Origin: Tritrichomonas musculus
Taxonomy: Eukaryota; Parabasalia; Tritrichomonadida; Tritrichomonadidae
Direction of reading: 5' to 3'
Length of the DNA: 64,000 nucleotides
NCBI GenBank assembly: GCA_039105265.1
Contig: JAPFFF010000021.1
Coordinates: 1,240,001 to 1,304,000 of the forward strand
The notes beneath the pieces are model-generated. The model was given only the letters and a program-made list of their open reading frames with translations. It had not been told where the DNA came from and searched no databases. How positions within the stretch are numbered: position 1 is the first letter of the stretch; each line of letters starts with the position of its first letter. The position numbers were made by a program, and so were the translations under genes. Positions 10,308 through 19,519 of this stretch are shown in pieces.

Positions 10308-13300
10308 TTATATTGCCGATGTATATGATAGTAAGTTACTTATATCTTTCTCCATTTTGTACGCATTGAGAACTGAAATAACCCTATCTAAATCAGCTTG
10401 TGGGATTTTATGATTAGGTTTTTGATCTCCTAAAATTCGAGTTAATTTATCTACAAATAAGTAGCCGTTATTAAGGAATCTTGATGATTCTTTAAGGGTG
10501 TCAGGAGGAACAGCTGGTTGAGCCAAAGTATTAATTTCAATTATTATTAAAGTTTGTGTTTTTTCCCTAATTTTTGCCAAAACGTCATTATTATATAAAG
10601 GACGTTTTTTATCAAGAACAAGCTTCATTAATGGTTCGGACAAAATCCTGATATTTCTAGCTGAAATAATTCTACTTTTAATAGCCATAGCAAAGTCATT
10701 AGAAATATCTTTTCCAGCAAAATATGTTATAATAGTCGCAAAGAAATATTCAATAGCCTTATAAGAACTTTTATCATTTAATTGGAGCGCCAAAAATTCA
10801 TTTAAGAAAACTTCATCTACTTTCTTTGAATGTTCCATTGAAAGACAGATATCGCATACTAACATAGCAATAGGCTTTACGGGTGCTGCATTTGCCATCA
10901 AAGGTTCTGGTAATGATTCAAGTTTCTTAAAAACATTTGTTTTAGGTTTTGATGACAGTTTTATAAATGAGCGAAGAATATGACAAAGTCCGCCAGATCC
11001 AGGATGTCTTGGATTTTCTTTTCTTTTAATTCGATCTATTAGATGATATATTTTAAATTGCTTAGCTCCGCCATAATAATTGAAAACTGCTGTAGAATCT
11101 TCATAATTTTCATATTTATCAAGTAATTTATCTGTTTTTAATTTAAAGAATGATTTATGATCTTTATTTTGTTGTGCAAAAGCAAAATTAAAGTATGCAA
11201 GCATCTTTGCTATTGGTCTCTCATCAATTGCTGATCTAATAACATAATTCCATGCTTGTAAGTAATATTCAGATGAGTAAAATGCTTCGCATGATTGTGG
11301 ATTTTCTTTAAAAGCTCTCCAGCAATATTGCATATAGTTTATATTTCTATGCTCAAAGTTCTTTTGAAAAACTACACCATCAAAAAGTTTAGAATGTATC
11401 AAGTTGATATTTTCTGGAGTTTTGATTTTGTCAATAAGTGAAACTGCATCAAATTTTATATTTTGATTATTTATTGTAGGCTTATTATGAAAGCCGTCTC
11501 TAAGAATGTATTGGAAAAAGATACTATTAATATACTCATTGCACTTTATAGGAATAATTGATGGCAACACTAAAACAACATCATAAAGGTTGTTGTTTCC
11601 AAGCGCACTAATAAATTTACTAAGAGCGACTTGTTCAAATAATTTTTGACCATAAATATTAACCAAGAAATTGAATATGTGACGCTGTGCATAATAATTT
11701 TCATTACTTCCATAATTTTTCATTCTATTAACAAATTGACTGCAATCAATTTGATCTATAAATCCACCTGAAATAACAATCCATTGAAATGCATCAAAGA
11801 ATTCTTGCGAAGGTAATTGTTCTTTCTGATATTTTGTGCCAGTAAGCTTATCCAAAAATTTATCCAAAACTGGAAGTGAATCTATCATTGAATGGAAAAG
11901 AATTTCTAATTGCGTAAGATCTTCTGTTTCATTCTTATTAATAGGAGGATAATGAAACTGTGGTAATAATGCAAGCATTAAACTAAAGACAGCTTCTCTT
12001 ACAGAAATCTCCTTTGTAATTAAGAATTTCTTTATCCATATAGATGAGTATTTGATAATTAATTCTGATCGTTGACTAGCAATTTGAGTAAGATTGTTAA
12101 AGAAAAGGATGATTGCTGATGGATTTCTTAGTAATAATATATTGAAAAAGTTATCAACCAATTGCAATTTATCAATTGACAAGACAATAGTAAACATAGA
12201 TGATAGTGCTGGTACTGGGATTGATTGATCATTTTTGTTCAAGTAGTCTATGAAACGTTCCTGATTTTTAGGAAGTTTGATCAAATGAGATATTAACTGA
12301 TAAAAGTTAGAAGAATGATAAGGAGATGTTGTTAATTGAATGAAACTGGTAGATTCAAGTAAATTATTAAAGGCAAATTCCTTTGCTTGTTGATTATTAT
12401 CATCTGTATATTTAATAATTAAATTAATAGGCTCGGAAAGGTCAATTTTGCTATAAATTTGGTCAGCGTGACATTTTTTATCATATTCAGCAGGACCATT
12501 TAAAATAAAATTAATGAGACCTATAATTAATGTAAGACCTTCAATTGTCTCAGGTATTGCTTTTTCGAACAGCTTAAAGAATTGGCCTATGCATTCCCAA
12601 TAATTTACCAATACGATTGGATTATTAGTAATTTGTCCCAAATAATAACTATAAAAGTAATTTTTCGCTTCTTTGGAACAACATGAAATAGCAACTGAAA
12701 TCAAATTGTCATAATCATTACGAATACCTATATTTGAGTTCTTGATAGAAAATTCAAAGAAGTCATTTTCTTGTTTAACAATGAAATCAGCCAATTTTTG
12801 ATTAGATCTGCAAAGATTTGAACATTGATCAATTAATTGAAACCTGCTTTTCTGATCAGATGCCATTCTTAAACAGTTTGTAAAGTGTGAATATAAAAAT
12901 ATTCCATCTTTGTCATAAGAACAAATCTTAATAACAAGTTGTGAGAATTGAGGTGTATTGCAAACAGACCTAAGGATCACTTCTTTAATTTCAGGGAGAA
13001 GTCTTTTAATTAATTTTGAATTGATACCTGGACATTCCATTGAAATACCTTCCTGATCATTATTAATATTATTAATATTATCATCTAATTTCTCAACTGA
13101 TGATGAATTCTGTATTGGTGGAAGCTTATCAATTGATGATGAATTGTCTAGCAAATTATTCATTTTATAGAAAAGCAGATAAGCATTACAAGTTTTATCA
13201 ATTATTTTTGACCTGTTGTAACCAACTTCAGCGTCATATAAATTAATCTCTTCATTGCCACCTGCTGCCTCATTCAATAAAGAATCACCATCAATTTTAC

Positions 13301-16300
13301 GGACACTAGTATCATTAATGCAGAGCCATTTTTCATCATCGCGTTTAACATCACTGAAATAATGGCCACCATTGGCTGTTCCTGTATGTTGAACAACTCC
13401 GCATAAACTATAAGTTATTGGTGATCCATTAGCCATAACAGGTGAGAAATCTAATTCATGAGAAAAGTTAAATTTACTGTTAATTTTTTCTCTTTCTGTA
13501 GTTTTAAGATTGTATTCAAACCTTTTTAATTGGATAATTAATATTTCTGGTGCTTTTTTCACTTTATGAAATCTAATTGCATTAACTTTACCTTTTCCTT
13601 CTAGATCATATTCGAATTTATCGGGATCGAGAAAAGTATTTAAAGATGTTGTTAAAGATACTTGATTTTTAACTTCAAGAGGGAAAATAGTAAATTGCTC
13701 ATTATTTGTAGATATTTCATTACCTTCATAAAATGTCTTATGTTCAATTTCACCAGTGAACATTGAAGATATATTCGGAATCTTTTTATTAATACGATCA
13801 ATTAATAATTGTAAGAATTCAACCGAGTCTTGTTGTTGATGAACATTGATTACATTATTATCAGATCCTTTCCATGTATTTAAAAAGTTTGATATATCAA
13901 TATATTCTGATGGAAACAAGAACAACTTAGTAAAAACATATTGAAATTGAAAGCTCCAATCATTTTCGTCAAAATCAGCAAGAAGAATCTTTTCTCTAAA
14001 TTTTGTTATATTATATAATTGTTGGATTGATGAATTAATGTAGCATGTAGCACCCATGTTACGAATTCCTCTATTTCTTTTAGTTGTTGATAGAACAAAA
14101 TTATCGGTGCTTTGATTTAATTTGAATTCTTTACATGCATTGATAATCGGCATTAAAATATCATTGAATTTGCGATCTTGATCCAATAAATAAAGAAAGA
14201 CAGAGAAAACTTCAGATGTTGGCATGTAATACTTATATTGATTAAAAATAATTTCATTTTGAATGAATTCAAAAAGTTTCTTTTTGTCTGGTATTTCTTT
14301 CACTCTTTTAATGAGTGAATTTAGAGTTCGAAATAGTCCATGTAAATAATAAAGAGTTGGTGGCTTAAACAAAAGAACAGTAAGAATTGTTCCTTTATTT
14401 GGTAATGTGTAATCTTCATAAAGTGCATTTACAATGACATTCCATAATTTATCAGGATTCTCTGTTTCTTGAGCAATTGACACCAAAACTGAAAAATAGG
14501 AGCCACAATAAGAATTTTTGGCTTCATTTAGCAAAGGAATGATTAATTCTTCTTTTGTTTTTGTTGATTGGATTGAATTAACAAGATCACAGATGCCTGA
14601 TCGAATTGAAGGAGTCTCGTCGAAAATGACATTTTTAACAAGATTATTGAATTCAGGAAGTGATGCTGCGGTACTATGAAATTCATTAAGTAAATGAATA
14701 AGATAGCCGAGAATGATTGAATTACTTTTATCAGAAGCAACTGATTGAATCCATTGTAAAAGTGCTGGAACTGATTCTTTAAGATTATCTAAAATTCCGG
14801 ACTTATAAGATTTTGCATCATCAAATTCTAAAAGATATTGTGATATTTTAAGTAATGTGATTAAACTATCAGTATCAGGGAAAATTGACGCAGCAACATT
14901 GAAAACAATATTTAATAATGCTATCATTCCATTTGGATAAAATATTGGTACATATTGTGAAGAATTTTGACTGACTAAATTAGCAATCATATCAATTCGG
15001 TATACCAAAAGATAAGGCATATCAATACATAAGAATTCTTCCCAGTCAGTTTCATCATTAAGTTCAAGAAATTGCTCTTGTAAAGTTGGTAATAAATTCA
15101 AGATTCGAAGAGCCATAGGAGCTAAATCAGGATCACTTTCAATTAAAACATTATATAATTGATCAGAATATTGTGGATTAACTAAGATTTGTGAAGGATA
15201 AGTATATTTAATTGGTTGTGGTTGTATTTCTTGAATTATTTTAACTTGAATTGTCATGCCACTAATTAAAATAAAAGTCGAATTGTTAATTAGATTTCCA
15301 TTTTCACTGAATTTTATTTGTAATGGATCAATATTTGTTAATTGGGAAATTCTCCTCGCAAATCCTTCATAACAAATATCTTTTAGAACTTGAAGTTGAT
15401 ATTGAACATCGCCTGTTAAGTTGACTGTTACGAAATCATCAGTGAATGAGAAATGATTTGGTCCAGGTTGAAGATCGATTCCATCTTGCAAGAGATGAAT
15501 GAATCTTTCTAATGCATAAAGAGAGCCAGTTGAATTGAAATTTTGTGCGCATTGTTGAATGAAAAGCAAAACATTATTTGGGTCTCTCATCTCTTTATAT
15601 TGTTTGATTAACGTGTTGGCAACTTCGTGTCTGTTCGTTTTAAATAGATATGACCAAATATATTCAATACCAATATATGAATTGTAGTTATCTTTGTTGA
15701 ATTGCTGATAAATATGCAAAATAAAAGTGAAATTATTCATAGTGAATGGCAAATCACAAAAGAAACTTAAAACTTCAAGTTTCATTGTATGATCTAAAAG
15801 AGGAACTTTTGAAACAGCTTCATCCAAAATATATTCATAAAATAAAACAACTTTATCTGGATGATCTTTAACCATTTCCTTTATAAATTGTTGAATTTGT
15901 TGGAACTCGTCTTTTGATAAAGGTTCATCGAATTTTCTCATTATTTTTACTAGAAGACTTAAATATTCAAAGGAATCTTTATCGATCTTATTAATGATAT
16001 TATTGAAATAAAAACGAGCATTTTCAGATGTTGCATTTCGAAAAGTACAATTTAATATGTGTAAAGATAATTTAACATCTTGATCATTCTCTATATTTTT
16101 TAGACATATATTTTGTTGTTCATTGCAAAATTCAGGATCATCGTCACAAACATATTTTTCTATTGTTTTAATAAGTAAATTTAAACTTTCGGGACTTCGA
16201 TCTGGGGTGTTTTTGTATAAGTTGTATAACGAATTATACATATCTTTCTTGGTTTGTTTTGAACTACATTTCATTGATAATATTTGAAGAAATTCAAGAA

Positions 16301-17402
16301 TTATGTCTGGGAATTCATTGGTCTCTATTATAATGTAGCATAACGGATCAATCGGATACATTGAATCAGCAATTCGTCTCATTCCAGAAAGAAATGTAAG
16401 AAAAGTGCTTTGTGGTTGTTCTATGGTTTTCTTCCAAAATTGTTGGAGCTGAGGTCTTGTAATGCATCTTTTGGCATTCATAATTGAAAAAATTGTAGAA
16501 AATGAATCTACCAATTTGACGTGTAAATCGGTTTTTAAAAGATAGTCAATAATGCCTCCTCGAGCTAGAATGGGGGAAATATATTCGCCACTTAAATAGC
16601 AAATGTTTTTGATAATCTCAAGAGCTGAAAATTGTTTGGCTAGAAGATCACTTTTTACGATTTTCATCAAAATTTTAACTTGTTGCTCTGAAATATCAAA
16701 CCTTACTTGGGTTGAAAGGGTCTCATATTTGGATAGTGTTGTAAAGATTTGATTAATATCATTTTCATTAATATCTCTAGGATCTTGCTTACTAGCTGTT
16801 TTTGATAAATATGTAGATATGTGTAAGGAAAATGATCCAATTTCCGTTGGATCAAAATAATTGTTGACAGGTAATAAAATTTCAGTAATTTCTCGAATTT
16901 TTGTTAGAGGAATATCATCGGAATCGGCGTCTAAATAAGAGCAGAAATTATTTAATGTACCTTTTTCTGAGAACTTTGTGCATAAATGGAGATAAACTTT
17001 AGAAGCTTTGTATGTTTGGTCATATGTTAAATAATAAAAAGGCGAATTCACATTTTCTATGATTTTTCTAGCAGATTCGATGAAAGGTTCATGATCGCTG
17101 AAAATAATTAATTTTAAGAGCGATAAGCAATATGTTAAAGTACTCCTATAATAATTTACGGTTAGCTGATCGCAAGATCGGCATTCTAAAATAGAATCTA
17201 TAATAAGTGGCAAAAATAAATCTATAAATTCATTCGTTTCTTTCTGGTTTGGAGAATCTAATTCGTTTCGTTTTATTATTTGTTTAATAAAGCCATTTAA
17301 TTCGCTAATATCTGATTCATTGATCTTGTTGGACAAAATTAATTCATAAAAATTTGATTTCCATTCTGAAAATTTGCTTGTGCTCTTTTTCTTTTTCAGC
17401 AT
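10308..17402 (-). CDS. Very large ubiquitin-specific protease (UCH/USP family, peptidase C19)
   Basis: A 2364-residue deubiquitinase that would remove ubiquitin from substrates. The catalytic domain is central, about residues 1112-1400. The Cys box RGIRNMGATCYINSSIQQLY contains the nucleophile C1120. The His box GGHYFSDV contains H1347, followed by WLCINDTSV with the third catalytic position. The blocks QQDSVEFLQLLIDRI and LIIQLKRFEYN also fit the family. The catalytic domain is flanked on both sides by about 1000 residues of helical, ARM/HEAT-like sequence, the architecture of USP9X/USP24/USP34-type enzymes. A ubiquitin-like stretch around residues 650-730 is possible (TVNLTGDVQYQLQVLKD). 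No break is seen over 7.1 kb. The USP9X/USP34 comparison is by architecture only, so I give no symbol. Confidence 0.9.
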   Translation of the reverse strand: MLKKKKSTSKFSEWKSNFYELILSNKINESDISELNGFIKQIIKRNELDSPNQKETNEFIDLFLPLIIDSILECRSCDQLTVNYYRSTLTYCLSLLKLIIFSDHEPFIESARKIIENVNSPFYYLTYDQTYKASKVYLHLCTKFSEKGTLNNFCSYLDADSDDIPLTKIREITEILLPVNNYFDPTEIGSFSLHISTYLSKTASKQDPRDINENDINQIFTTLSKYETLSTQVRFDISEQQVKILMKIVKSDLLAKQFSALEIIKNICYLSGEYISPILARGGIIDYLLKTDLHVKLVDSFSTIFSIMNAKRCITRPQLQQFWKKTIEQPQSTFLTFLSGMRRIADSMYPIDPLCYIIIETNEFPDIILEFLQILSMKCSSKQTKKDMYNSLYNLYKNTPDRSPESLNLLIKTIEKYVCDDDPEFCNEQQNICLKNIENDQDVKLSLHILNCTFRNATSENARFYFNNIINKIDKDSFEYLSLLVKIMRKFDEPLSKDEFQQIQQFIKEMVKDHPDKVVLFYEYILDEAVSKVPLLDHTMKLEVLSFFCDLPFTMNNFTFILHIYQQFNKDNYNSYIGIEYIWSYLFKTNRHEVANTLIKQYKEMRDPNNVLLFIQQCAQNFNSTGSLYALERFIHLLQDGIDLQPGPNHFSFTDDFVTVNLTGDVQYQLQVLKDICYEGFARRISQLTNIDPLQIKFSENGNLINNSTFILISGMTIQVKIIQEIQPQPIKYTYPSQILVNPQYSDQLYNVLIESDPDLAPMALRILNLLPTLQEQFLELNDETDWEEFLCIDMPYLLVYRIDMIANLVSQNSSQYVPIFYPNGMIALLNIVFNVAASIFPDTDSLITLLKISQYLLEFDDAKSYKSGILDNLKESVPALLQWIQSVASDKSNSIILGYLIHLLNEFHSTAASLPEFNNLVKNVIFDETPSIRSGICDLVNSIQSTKTKEELIIPLLNEAKNSYCGSYFSVLVSIAQETENPDKLWNVIVNALYEDYTLPNKGTILTVLLFKPPTLYYLHGLFRTLNSLIKRVKEIPDKKKLFEFIQNEIIFNQYKYYMPTSEVFSVFLYLLDQDRKFNDILMPIINACKEFKLNQSTDNFVLSTTKRNRGIRNMGATCYINSSIQQLYNITKFREKILLADFDENDWSFQFQYVFTKLFLFPSEYIDISNFLNTWKGSDNNVINVHQQQDSVEFLQLLIDRINKKIPNISSMFTGEIEHKTFYEGNEISTNNEQFTIFPLEVKNQVSLTTSLNTFLDPDKFEYDLEGKGKVNAIRFHKVKKAPEILIIQLKRFEYNLKTTEREKINSKFNFSHELDFSPVMANGSPITYSLCGVVQHTGTANGGHYFSDVKRDDEKWLCINDTSVRKIDGDSLLNEAAGGNEEINLYDAEVGYNRSKIIDKTCNAYLLFYKMNNLLDNSSSIDKLPPIQNSSSVEKLDDNINNINNDQEGISMECPGINSKLIKRLLPEIKEVILRSVCNTPQFSQLVIKICSYDKDGIFLYSHFTNCLRMASDQKSRFQLIDQCSNLCRSNQKLADFIVKQENDFFEFSIKNSNIGIRNDYDNLISVAISCCSKEAKNYFYSYYLGQITNNPIVLVNYWECIGQFFKLFEKAIPETIEGLTLIIGLINFILNGPAEYDKKCHADQIYSKIDLSEPINLIIKYTDDNNQQAKEFAFNNLLESTSFIQLTTSPYHSSNFYQLISHLIKLPKNQERFIDYLNKNDQSIPVPALSSMFTIVLSIDKLQLVDNFFNILLLRNPSAIILFFNNLTQIASQRSELIIKYSSIWIKKFLITKEISVREAVFSLMLALLPQFHYPPINKNETEDLTQLEILFHSMIDSLPVLDKFLDKLTGTKYQKEQLPSQEFFDAFQWIVISGGFIDQIDCSQFVNRMKNYGSNENYYAQRHIFNFLVNIYGQKLFEQVALSKFISALGNNNLYDVVLVLPSIIPIKCNEYINSIFFQYILRDGFHNKPTINNQNIKFDAVSLIDKIKTPENINLIHSKLFDGVVFQKNFEHRNINYMQYCWRAFKENPQSCEAFYSSEYYLQAWNYVIRSAIDERPIAKMLAYFNFAFAQQNKDHKSFFKLKTDKLLDKYENYEDSTAVFNYYGGAKQFKIYHLIDRIKRKENPRHPGSGGLCHILRSFIKLSSKPKTNVFKKLESLPEPLMANAAPVKPIAMLVCDICLSMEHSKKVDEVFLNEFLALQLNDKSSYKAIEYFFATIITYFAGKDISNDFAMAIKSRIISARNIRILSEPLMKLVLDKKRPLYNNDVLAKIREKTQTLIIIEINTLAQPAVPPDTLKESSRFLNNGYLFVDKLTRILGDQKPNHKIPQADLDRVISVLNAYKMEKDISNLLSYTSAI

Positions 17403-17653
17403 TTTTTTTCTAATGTCTACTCAAAAATTGAATGGCAAAATTTCTTTTCAAAAATCTTCATAACATATATAATTAAGGGTATCGTGTTAATTAAAATTCC
17501 CATCTGGACAATGTATCGTTATGTTTTTTGTTAATGTTTATGTTTGATATTTATACGTTAAAATATGCGGTTAACAAAAATAATTTAAGCTCAATTTTGA
17601 ATTTTTCAAAACTTTATTTATCTTTCTAAATTTGACCATATTTCTTCTTCATT

Positions 17654-17660
17654 ATCATTT
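17654..17660 (+). promoter_or_regulatory. Putative initiator (Inr) of the Cgi121-like gene
   Basis: ATCATTT with the TCA adenine at 17657, ten bases before the ATG at 17667. Spacing is identical to that at the APRT gene. It matches the known T. vaginalis initiator consensus; use in this organism is inferred. Confidence 0.5.
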
Positions 17661-17666
17661 TAAAAT

Positions 17667-18194
17667 ATGAGCGATTTAGAAATTGCTGGAAACCATTTTA
17701 AGGTTTCATGCTATTCTGAAATTATTTCACCATCTGATATTAATCAATACCTTAAAGAAAATCACCCAGATATTTGTTTAGTTGATGCAAAACTTATCAC
17801 TAGTATTCGTCAAATTAAAACTGCTGTAATAAATACTCTTGCTCTTCAGAAGTCAGATCAAATGCAGTGTAAATCAATTAATTTGGAACTTCTGCGTTGT
17901 TTTTCTCCTGATGGCAGGCTAAACAGTGCATTTAAATTTTGTGCCATTACAGAAACTACAAAATCTGCAATAGGAATAATTCTTGATGCATCAAAAGCAA
18001 TTCCAGATGTTCCAGGACTTGGTTCACAAGTTCCATTAAACGAGTTTTTTGACAATCATCAGCCAGATTACGAACTAATAAACAAGTTATATATGATAAC
18101 AGATGATATGCGCAAAATATATTCATATGAAGATATTATTTGTACAACTCTTTCTATTGTTTCATCTGACTTAGTTCGAACTCATTCTACTTAA
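17667..18194 (+). CDS. KEOPS complex subunit Cgi121/TPRKB-like
   Basis: Likely the small tRNA-binding subunit of KEOPS, which makes the universal t6A37 modification on ANN-decoding tRNAs. The 175 residues match the family in length. The order is an N-terminal strand region, then ICLVDAKLITSIRQIKTAVINTLALQ (where the first helix meets tRNA in the family), then SINLELLRCFSPDGRLNSAFKFCAITETTKSAIGIIL, which corresponds to the conserved Cgi121 block containing the E-LL and the glycine before the last strand. The assignment is by motif recognition only. Divergent from the ubiquitin protease, with 264 bases between the starts. Confidence 0.72.
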   Translation: MSDLEIAGNHFKVSCYSEIISPSDINQYLKENHPDICLVDAKLITSIRQIKTAVINTLALQKSDQMQCKSINLELLRCFSPDGRLNSAFKFCAITETTKSAIGIILDASKAIPDVPGLGSQVPLNEFFDNHQPDYELINKLYMITDDMRKIYSYEDIICTTLSIVSSDLVRTHST

Positions 18195-18456
18195 GAGCAA
18201 ACAAAAATAGTTGCATCAAATTCACTAGTAAATTAATGGCTTTGTTTTGTGAATAAAAAAATTAATGAAATTATTATTTATCTTAATATAAATATTACTT
18301 GAATGAAACAAAATAAAATTAATTGGAAATTAATAATAGAGCAATATTTTGAGAAAAAGGAGTATATGAATTAAAAATAATAATAGATTATAGGATAACT
18401 CTTATTTTAAAAAAATAAATTTTGTATTGAAGATATATGTAAACCTAAACATCAAC

Positions 18457-19053
18457 TTATTGTGGATTTTTGATGATTTCATATGTTGGATTTAAATCTT
18501 CTGGTGGAGGAGATCTAATAACTTTAATACAGCCAAAGATACAAAGAACAGAAATAACAGCAATGAAGATACCAATTCCGACTCTTAGTCCAATTATGGT
18601 GCCCTTAGAAACTTTGCCAGTGCATTTGTTATCTTCAGTAAAAGACCATTCGTCGCAGCTTAAGAAAAATGGGCCAAGAGCATCACCCATAATGCATTCT
18701 TTTGTTGTATGGCACCAGCCGCAGCTCATTGAAACATTTGCTGAAACGCATTTTGTGCAATATTCATCTGTCATTTTTTGGCAAAATGTTGGATCTGCAT
18801 CATAATGTGGCCATGGTGTAGGAGAGGGAGGTGGAATTGGATCGTTGCATTTAGCGTTTTGTTTGTAGTAAAATTCGGTAAGATTGCAAGCTGTTTCGTT
18901 TCCTTTGTATTGAATGCAACTGTTTGTTGTTCGGCACCAGCCACAATTTCGATCTTTGTAATGGCTGACGCAAGTTTCGCAAAGTTCACTGGTATACATT
19001 TCGCATGAGCCTTCTAATAATGAAAGTGATAAAGAGACGAGAAAATAAATCAT
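18457..19053 (-). CDS. Single-pass membrane protein with two PSI-like domains
   Basis: Type I surface or endomembrane protein of 198 residues. It opens with a signal peptide (MIYFLVSLSLSLLEGSC). Two cysteine-rich modules follow, ELCETCVSHYKDRNCGWC and EYCTKCVSANVSMSCGWC, each with the CxxC...CGWC spacing of plexin-semaphorin-integrin (PSI) domains. They are separated by a proline-rich linker (IPPPSPTPWP). A transmembrane helix spans about residues 155-178 (IGIFIAVISVLCIFGCI) and a short cytoplasmic tail ends with YEIIKNPQ. I use the ATG at 19053; a TCATT initiator lies seven bases upstream, which argues against extension. Tail tyrosine YEII resembles a sorting or SH2-type motif (inference). 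Ligand and function are unknown. Confidence 0.8.
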   Translation of the reverse strand: MIYFLVSLSLSLLEGSCEMYTSELCETCVSHYKDRNCGWCRTTNSCIQYKGNETACNLTEFYYKQNAKCNDPIPPPSPTPWPHYDADPTFCQKMTDEYCTKCVSANVSMSCGWCHTTKECIMGDALGPFFLSCDEWSFTEDNKCTGKVSKGTIIGLRVGIGIFIAVISVLCIFGCIKVIRSPPPEDLNPTYEIIKNPQ

Positions 19054-19056
19054 GGC

Positions 19057-19062
19057 CAATGA
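19057..19062 (-). promoter_or_regulatory. Putative initiator (Inr) of the PSI-domain protein gene
   Basis: TCATTG on the minus strand with its adenine at 19060, seven bases before the ATG at 19053. It fits the trichomonad initiator and helps fix the start codon. Confidence 0.45.
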
Positions 19063-19519
19063 AATTAATATATGAGCGGTTATCTTGAAACCTCAACCGA
19101 CTTGAAATGAAGTAATTTGATCGTTTTTGATTTAAAAAATCAATTGAATAATCGTTTTTAATTCAAATAAAAAAACAATTCTTTGAAAAATTTGAAAATC
19201 TCCAAAATCAATTCACAAAATTAATGATTAATTTTGGCGATTAATATTGATTTTATAATTTTATTTTAGGTAATCTATAATGTAACATTAAAAAGAATTT
19301 ATTATAGCATAAAATGAGATCATAGATTGAAGAAATTAAAGAAATGAGTTATCAATATTTTGTCTAAAAAGGCATTGAATTCTCTATAAAAAGCTAAATA
19401 AAAATTTTTTAGAGAAGTGTTTATTTAAATCATTTCCAAATATGAAACTACAAGGCTCCTGATATCATAAGTACGATAAGAAAAAATTCTATATAAATTT
19501 GGTCAAATAAAAAAATTCA
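19060..19519. other. Divergent intergenic spacer
   Basis: About 460 bases between two divergent genes (the PSI-domain protein to the left, the NDNN-repeat protein to the right). AT-rich, with no ORF, tRNA or clear repeat. It presumably contains both promoters; the only recognisable element is the initiator at its left end. Confidence 0.6.

Noticed and set aside
19255-19290. Possible intron 3' splice site (TTTTAGGTAATC)
   Set aside because: It lies in an intergenic spacer; I saw no trichomonad-type intron motif (GTAYGT with ACTAACACACAG) in the genes I read.
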